The translations under genes were made by a program, and so were the position numbers. A model generated the notes under the pieces. It was not told the DNA's origin and did no database searches. It worked only from the letters and a program-made list of their open reading frames with translations. Shown here piece by piece: positions 6,522 to 9,985 of a DNA stretch of 9,985 bases. Within the stretch, counting starts at the first letter, position 1. Each line of letters begins with the position of its first letter. Source of the DNA: Planctomycetia bacterium (GTDB lineage Bacteria; Planctomycetota; Planctomycetia; Gemmatales; Gemmataceae); contig SXHE01000601.1 of assembly GCA_005773755.1 (NCBI GenBank), forward strand, positions 1 through 9,985, written 5' to 3'.

Positions 6522-7082
6522 TCAGTCGCGGACGTTGCCCAGCGACGCGCGGAACCGGTCAACGGACAGCCGCACCTCCGCGGTGCCTTCTTCGCCCGAC
6601 GCCCAGCCGAGCGCTTCCACCGATACGCCTTCCAGTTGCTTGTACGTGGTGAAGAAGAACTCGACCTCGCGGACGAAGTGGACCGGCACGTCTTCCAGCT
6701 TCTTGATGTGCGCGAACAGCGGGTCCTTGTGCGGCACCGCGAGCACCTTGAAGTCGTTCTGGCCCTTGTCGCGCATGCGGAAGATGCCGACCACGCGGGC
6801 CTCGATCAGGCACCCGGAGAACGTGGCCTCGTTGACCATCACCAGCGCGTCGAGCGGGTCGTTGTCCTCGGCCAGCGTCTGCGGCACGAACCCGTAGTCG
6901 CCGGGGTACACGGCGGAGCTGTACAGGTAGCGGTCGAGCTTGATGAGGCCGGTGACCTTGTCCACCTCGTACTTGTTGCGCTTCCCCTTCGGAATCTCCA
7001 CGATCACGTTGACGACCGCGGCCTCGCCGGTGCCGGGCGGAATCATCATGTAGTCGCGGATGTAGTCGCGTCGAGCAAACAT
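6522..7082 (-). CDS. ppa: inorganic pyrophosphatase, family I
   Basis: A soluble cytoplasmic enzyme that hydrolyses pyrophosphate to two phosphates, pulling biosynthetic reactions such as DNA, RNA and aminoacyl-tRNA synthesis forward; it needs Mg2+. The 186-residue protein has normal bacterial length and the family I landmarks: EIPKGKRNKYEV (29-40, substrate-binding Lys/Arg and Glu), YPGDYGFVPQT (59-69) and the metal-binding signature DNDPLD (73-78, Asp at 73, 75 and 78). A further conserved stretch, VPHKDPLF, follows in the second half. The ATG at 7082 has AGGAG five bases upstream, the best ribosome site in the window. It is divergent from the beta-helix gene and follows no partner, so it is probably a single-gene transcript. 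No oddities were seen. Confidence 0.96.
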   Translation of the reverse strand: MFARRDYIRDYMMIPPGTGEAAVVNVIVEIPKGKRNKYEVDKVTGLIKLDRYLYSSAVYPGDYGFVPQTLAEDNDPLDALVMVNEATFSGCLIEARVVGIFRMRDKGQNDFKVLAVPHKDPLFAHIKKLEDVPVHFVREVEFFFTTYKQLEGVSVEALGWASGEEGTAEVRLSVDRFRASLGNVRD

Positions 7083-7087
7083 GCCGG

Positions 7088-7092
7088 CTCCT
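7088..7092 (-). promoter_or_regulatory. ribosome binding site of ppa
   Basis: AGGAG on the minus strand, five bases before the ATG. Upstream in the leader is a CCCCG-CGA-CGGGG hairpin (about 7125-7137) of unknown significance. Confidence 0.7.
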
Positions 7093-7228
7093 GGGGTGTT
7101 GTGCGGGGAGGTGAAGTCAGACTACGCCCCGCGACGGGGAACGGCGGGCGAAATAGCGGCGCGGTCGGCCCGGCGAACCCCCGAAGCCGGACAAGTCGGA
7201 TAATCCGCTAAAAACAGTTACGCGGGGC

Positions 7229-7256
7229 TTGACAGTCAAAAACGGGCCGGTACGAT
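7229..7256 (+). promoter_or_regulatory. candidate sigma70-like promoter of the beta-helix gene
   Basis: A perfect TTGACA (7229-7234), a 16-base spacer and TACGAT (7251-7256, 4 of 6 matches). It lies 58 bases before the ATG at 7314 and is the best -35 box I saw in the window. It places the ATG codon at 7255 inside the promoter, which argues against that start. Confidence 0.5.
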
Positions 7257-7303
7257 GCGTACAGTTTTCGCGAGTCGGGGTTCCCCATCACATCCACCCC
7301 ATC

Positions 7304-7307
7304 GGAG
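7304..7307 (+). promoter_or_regulatory. ribosome binding site deciding the beta-helix gene start
   Basis: GGAG with a 6-base spacer to the ATG at 7314. It selects an ATG that is out of frame with most of the downstream coding sequence, which is central to the frameshift argument. Confidence 0.6.
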
Positions 7308-7313
7308 ACTGCC

Positions 7314-8827
7314 ATGTTCGCGTTCTGGCGCAACCGGTCGAAGCGGCACAAAGCCCCCCCCCCCTCCCTCACGGCATAACCCCAACCGCGCAAGGCTGGG
7401 CTTCGAGCAGATGGAGGATCGCTCGACGCCAGCGGTCGTGTTCACCGGCAACTACGTCTGGAACAACGCGACCGTAAACGTGACGGTGGACGACAGCGTG
7501 CCGGGCTACTACGGCCAGTACCACTGGAACTACAACGTCCAGAACGACTCCTTCGCCAGCGGCGTTGCGGCGTTCGCTGTTCCGCTGGAACTGACCGGGA
7601 TGGCGTCGAACGTCGCCAGCGATGCGGGCTGGGTCGGGTCGCCGAGCGGGTTCATGGGCGACGCGGCGCTAGTGTCGTGGCAGAACGGCGCGCAACCGGC
7701 GCTCGGCATCGGTCAGTCGGCCAACTTCTGGTTCACCACCGCACCGACCGCGATCGGGATCACCGCCGGGTTCGTCGCGGCCCCCGGTCTGGCGGTGACC
7801 GCCGGCGGCACGCTGGTCACCGCGATGGCCGACGCGCCGGGCCTCCCCCAAGCCCCACCCCCCGGCCTGCTCGTCTCCTCGACGGCCTACGACGACATCG
7901 TCAATACCGACCAATGGTTCACCCTGCGCGAAGCGGTCAACTACGTCAACCAACTCCAGAACCAGCCGCAAAAGCGGATCGCGTTCAAGAGCACGCTCGC
8001 CGGCTCGACCCTCACCATGGACCCGGCATTGGGTCAATTCACGCTGTCTAAACCCATCTTCATCGACGGGCCGGTCGAACGGATCACCATTAAGCGCGAC
8101 GCGACGAGCCAAGTCAAACACCGCCTCTTCGATGTCGGGATTGACAACCTCGTCAAACTCGCCGATCTGAACCTGCGTGACGGAGAAGTGACCACGACGG
8201 AAGGTGGCGGTGCGGTTCACTCGCGCGGCTACCTCACGGTCGAGGACTGCACCTTTAGCCAGAACAAGGCGGTCGGGAGCCACGGCGGCGCGATCGCGGC
8301 ATTCAACAAGTCGCTGAGCGTGACCCGGAGCGGGTTCACCGGGAACAGCGCCATGTTCGGTGGCGGCATCTACATCGGCGCGCAGGTGATCGCCAACATC
8401 AGCTACAGCGCCCTGACGCTCAACACCGCACTCTGGAACGGCAACACCCCCGTCGGTGCGGGCGGCGGCATCTACATCGACTCCTCGACAACCGCCGACC
8501 GTACGATCGTCACCCTGTACGCTGTGGACGTGAGCGGCAACACCGCCTTCGGGCAGGGCGGGCATCGCCGTCAGCTTCCAGCCCGGCGCGGGGGTGGGCA
8601 CGCTGCTCACCCTCGAAGGCGGAACAACGGTTCAGAACAACCAGGTGACCAGCACCAGCGGCAAGGGTGGTGGTGTGTATTTCGGGAAGGGAGAGTTGGT
8701 GCTCGGTGGCGCAACAATCGACTACAACACCGCAGCGACGGGGCCGAGCATCTACCGCCTCAACGGGACGTTGCTCACGATCGTGATGGGGACAATGAAC
8801 GTCTACGAGGACGAGTTCGGCGATTGA
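7314..8827 (+). pseudogene. beta-helix (polymorphic outer membrane protein-like) surface protein, broken by two apparent frameshifts
   Basis: Reading across the breaks gives a protein of about 503 residues. It starts at the ATG at 7314 with MFAFWRNRSKRHKAP, a basic N-terminus like that of other planctomycete surface proteins, and leads to LGFEQMEDRSTPA, a variant of the LEDRxxP motif. After the ATG the frame meets TAA at 7377; the long open frame that encodes the motif and body is one base away, so a single extra C in the C11 run (7354-7364) explains the break. Near 8557-8563 (GGGCAGGGCGGGC) the frame shifts again: upstream ends NTAFGQGG, downstream continues GIAVSFQPGAGVGTLLTLEG to the TGA at 8825. 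The middle has a CSLREA-like segment (FTLREAVNYVN) and beta-helix repeats with GGGAVHS, GGAIAAF, FGGGIYIG and GAGGGIYID. Function is probably extracellular binding. It may be a working gene with sequence errors. Annotators using the largest frame would give 7255-8841. Confidence 0.75.
7354..7364 (+). repeat. C11 homopolymer at the 5' end of the beta-helix gene
   Basis: Eleven consecutive C residues, codons 14-17 of the gene. Ten would join the good start to the body in one frame. Such tracts are prone both to slippage in cells and to sequencing error. Confidence 0.85.
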
Positions 8828-8849
8828 CCGGCTCGTGTTAACCCCATTA

Positions 8850-8877
8850 CTGGCGGGCGGCTTCTGTCGCCCGCCGG
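8850..8877. terminator. hairpin after the beta-helix gene
   Basis: GGCGGGCG (8852-8859) and CGCCCGCC (8868-8875) form a perfect 8-bp stem, extendable to 10 bp through one T-G wobble, with loop GCTTCTGT. It starts 23 bp past the TGA. It is GC-rich with no U-run, so it could be an intrinsic-like or stabilising structure, or a dispersed repeat. Confidence 0.5.
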
Positions 8878-8911
8878 ACTCCCCCTTTCACCTCCGCCCC
8901 GAGATCGTTCC

Positions 8912-9985
8912 ATGACGCGCGCCATCGTGTTGGTACTGGCTGTTGCCGGTTCCGTCGCTGCCTTCACTTCGGATACCCCGCCTGTGCTGGATGTGGCGGC
9001 GCTGGTGCGGCAACTGGGAAGCGAAGACTTCGCCGAACGGGAATCAGCCGAGAAGCAACTGGCGGCTCTGAAGGTCAAGGAGGTGCCGCCGGAGTTGCTC
9101 GCGGCGCTCAAGTCGCCGAAAGCGGAAGTGCGCGAGCGGGCCGCGCGGATCGTCGCGACCATTCGCAAGCGCCTCGAACTTGTTCCTCTGCCGCGCGGCC
9201 AGCGATTCGCCAAGAACGGCCAGATCGACCTCTACGTCGCGTCCACGGCAGCGACGGACCCCAAACTCAAGGCCGACGACGACAGCCTGTGGCTCCCGGC
9301 AGACGGTATCGCGCGCAAGGTCGTCGACAACGCGGGGCTGAAAGGTAATCGCAAGCCGCAAGGCACGGCGGTTTGGTTCGACGACTACGCGACGTTCCGA
9401 CAAAAGCATCAGGGACTGCGGTTCTTCCGCTATTCCGAGCACTACACCCCGCCGGACGGCTACGTGCGCTCCTACCATCGGATGCTTCAATCGGAGGGAA
9501 TCACAGAGTCTGAACCGCTCTGCGGCGTGTTCACTTCGCGCGGCTCCGTGTCCACCAAGCAAAACGTATATCAAGCGATCGTATTCGCGACTGGCGACGT
9601 AGATGCAGGCGACATTCTATCCTCAATAGTCATCTGCGACGGCGACATCCGCGCAGCGGGTCAGGTGTCCAGAAGCGTACTCATCGCGCGGGGCAGCATT
9701 TCGATCAAAGGTAACGCCGAGAGTAGCACCTTCAGCGCGGGTGGAAGCGCGAAAGCCAAATCGGTGCCGCCACCGCCTGTGCTCTTGCCCGGCGACGACC
9801 CCATGACCGTGCAGCGCAACAGACTAGCGCTCGCCATGTACGATGAGTTTGGCGTCAAAGTTCACGAGAAGCAAACCAACCCTCTCGGGTTCATCACCTT
9901 CTTCGAGCTGCACCGCGTGGGCCTTGAGGTGAAAGCCGCTGATAAAGCCGTGACGGTCGCGAAGATCGACCCCAGCAGCGCGAGC
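8912..9985 (+). CDS. exported HEAT-like / bactofilin-like / PDZ-like protein (3' truncated by the window)
   Basis: The frame from the ATG at 8912 is open for 358 codons to the window end without a stop. It begins with a probable signal peptide (MTRAIVLVLAVAGSVAAF). A helical HEAT-like segment follows at about 28-85 (LVRQLGSEDFAERESAEKQL, then SPKAEVRERAARIVATI), a common planctomycete module for protein contacts. Residues 86-220 are not recognised. Residues 222-279 read as short beta-strands with repeated Gly/Asp/Ser (DVDAGDILSSIVICDGDIRA, SRSVLIARGSISIKG), like the bactofilin or polymer-forming beta-helix. The last visible part (from about 331, GLEVKAADKAVTVAKIDPSS) looks like the start of a PDZ-like domain. 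No catalytic motif is seen. The gene is 84 bp after the beta-helix gene, separated by a hairpin; the ribosome site is weak. Third positions are less G/C-biased toward the end. Confidence 0.82.
   Translation, partial: MTRAIVLVLAVAGSVAAFTSDTPPVLDVAALVRQLGSEDFAERESAEKQLAALKVKEVPPELLAALKSPKAEVRERAARIVATIRKRLELVPLPRGQRFAKNGQIDLYVASTAATDPKLKADDDSLWLPADGIARKVVDNAGLKGNRKPQGTAVWFDDYATFRQKHQGLRFFRYSEHYTPPDGYVRSYHRMLQSEGITESEPLCGVFTSRGSVSTKQNVYQAIVFATGDVDAGDILSSIVICDGDIRAAGQVSRSVLIARGSISIKGNAESSTFSAGGSAKAKSVPPPPVLLPGDDPMTVQRNRLALAMYDEFGVKVHEKQTNPLGFITFFELHRVGLEVKAADKAVTVAKIDPSSAS

Noticed and set aside
8557..8563. Programmed ribosomal frameshift in the beta-helix gene
   Set aside because: No recognisable slippery heptamer or downstream pseudoknot, and the zero-frame product would have a long Arg/Gly-rich nonsense tail.
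7669..8610. 313-codon minus-strand open frame opposite the beta-helix gene
   Set aside because: No domain or start signal; the plus-strand frame has clear beta-helix repeats across the same bases.
9044..9574. 176-codon minus-strand open frame opposite the last gene
   Set aside because: The plus-strand frame is open over the full 1074 bases with a signal peptide and HEAT-like and PDZ-like segments.
1..9985. tRNA, rRNA or insertion sequence
   Set aside because: No cloverleaf-like T-loop sequence, rRNA motif, transposase or terminal inverted repeat with target duplication was seen on either strand.

Overview
This window looks like a chromosomal segment of a high-GC planctomycete close to Gemmata (family Gemmataceae). 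Three things point there: a strong G/C third-position bias; two secreted-type proteins on opposite strands carrying the N-terminal L/M-E-D-R-x-x-P motif typical of large planctomycete surface proteins (one FG-GAP/beta-propeller-like, one beta-helix); and an abundance of LRR, HEAT-like and proline-rich envelope proteins. The genus is inferred from protein style, not from a marker gene.

Layout. (1) Bases 3-1289 (+) hold the C-terminal part of a Pls/PosA-type non-ribosomal peptide synthetase: membrane helices plus two left-handed beta-helix (hexapeptide) segments. (2) 1453-2271 (+) is a secreted protein built of nine 24-residue leucine-rich repeats. (3) 2272-2534 is non-coding and contains inverted repeats, including a likely dispersed planctomycete repeat. 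(4) 2535-3191 (-) is lspA, lipoprotein signal peptidase. (5) Divergent from it, 3421-4776 (+) is a lipoprotein with a carboxypeptidase-regulatory-like domain, a proline-rich spacer and a C-terminal thioredoxin-like domain with a CKHC motif. (6) A 28-bp-stem palindrome at 4789-4852 separates it from (7) 4867-6063 (-), the FG-GAP-like protein with the LEDR motif. (8) 6064-6521 is a 458-bp intergenic region with two 39-bp direct repeats, one containing a perfect 20-bp interrupted palindrome. (9) 6522-7082 (-) is ppa, family I inorganic pyrophosphatase. (10) 7314-8827 (+) is a beta-helix surface protein whose reading frame is broken twice, once in a run of eleven C and once in a G-rich stretch near 8557-8563. 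(11) 8912-9985 (+) is the start of an exported protein with a HEAT-like segment, a bactofilin-like segment and the beginning of a PDZ-like domain; it runs off the window.

The genes alternate strand and do not form a clear operon. The common theme is the cell envelope: a membrane peptide synthetase, the enzyme that matures lipoproteins next to a lipoprotein, a periplasmic-type thioredoxin, and several exported repeat proteins. I see no defence system, CRISPR array, transposase or RNA gene. The strongest points for follow-up are the two frameshifts (phase variation, decay or sequencing error), the paired 39-bp repeats upstream of the FG-GAP gene, and the long palindrome between convergent genes.
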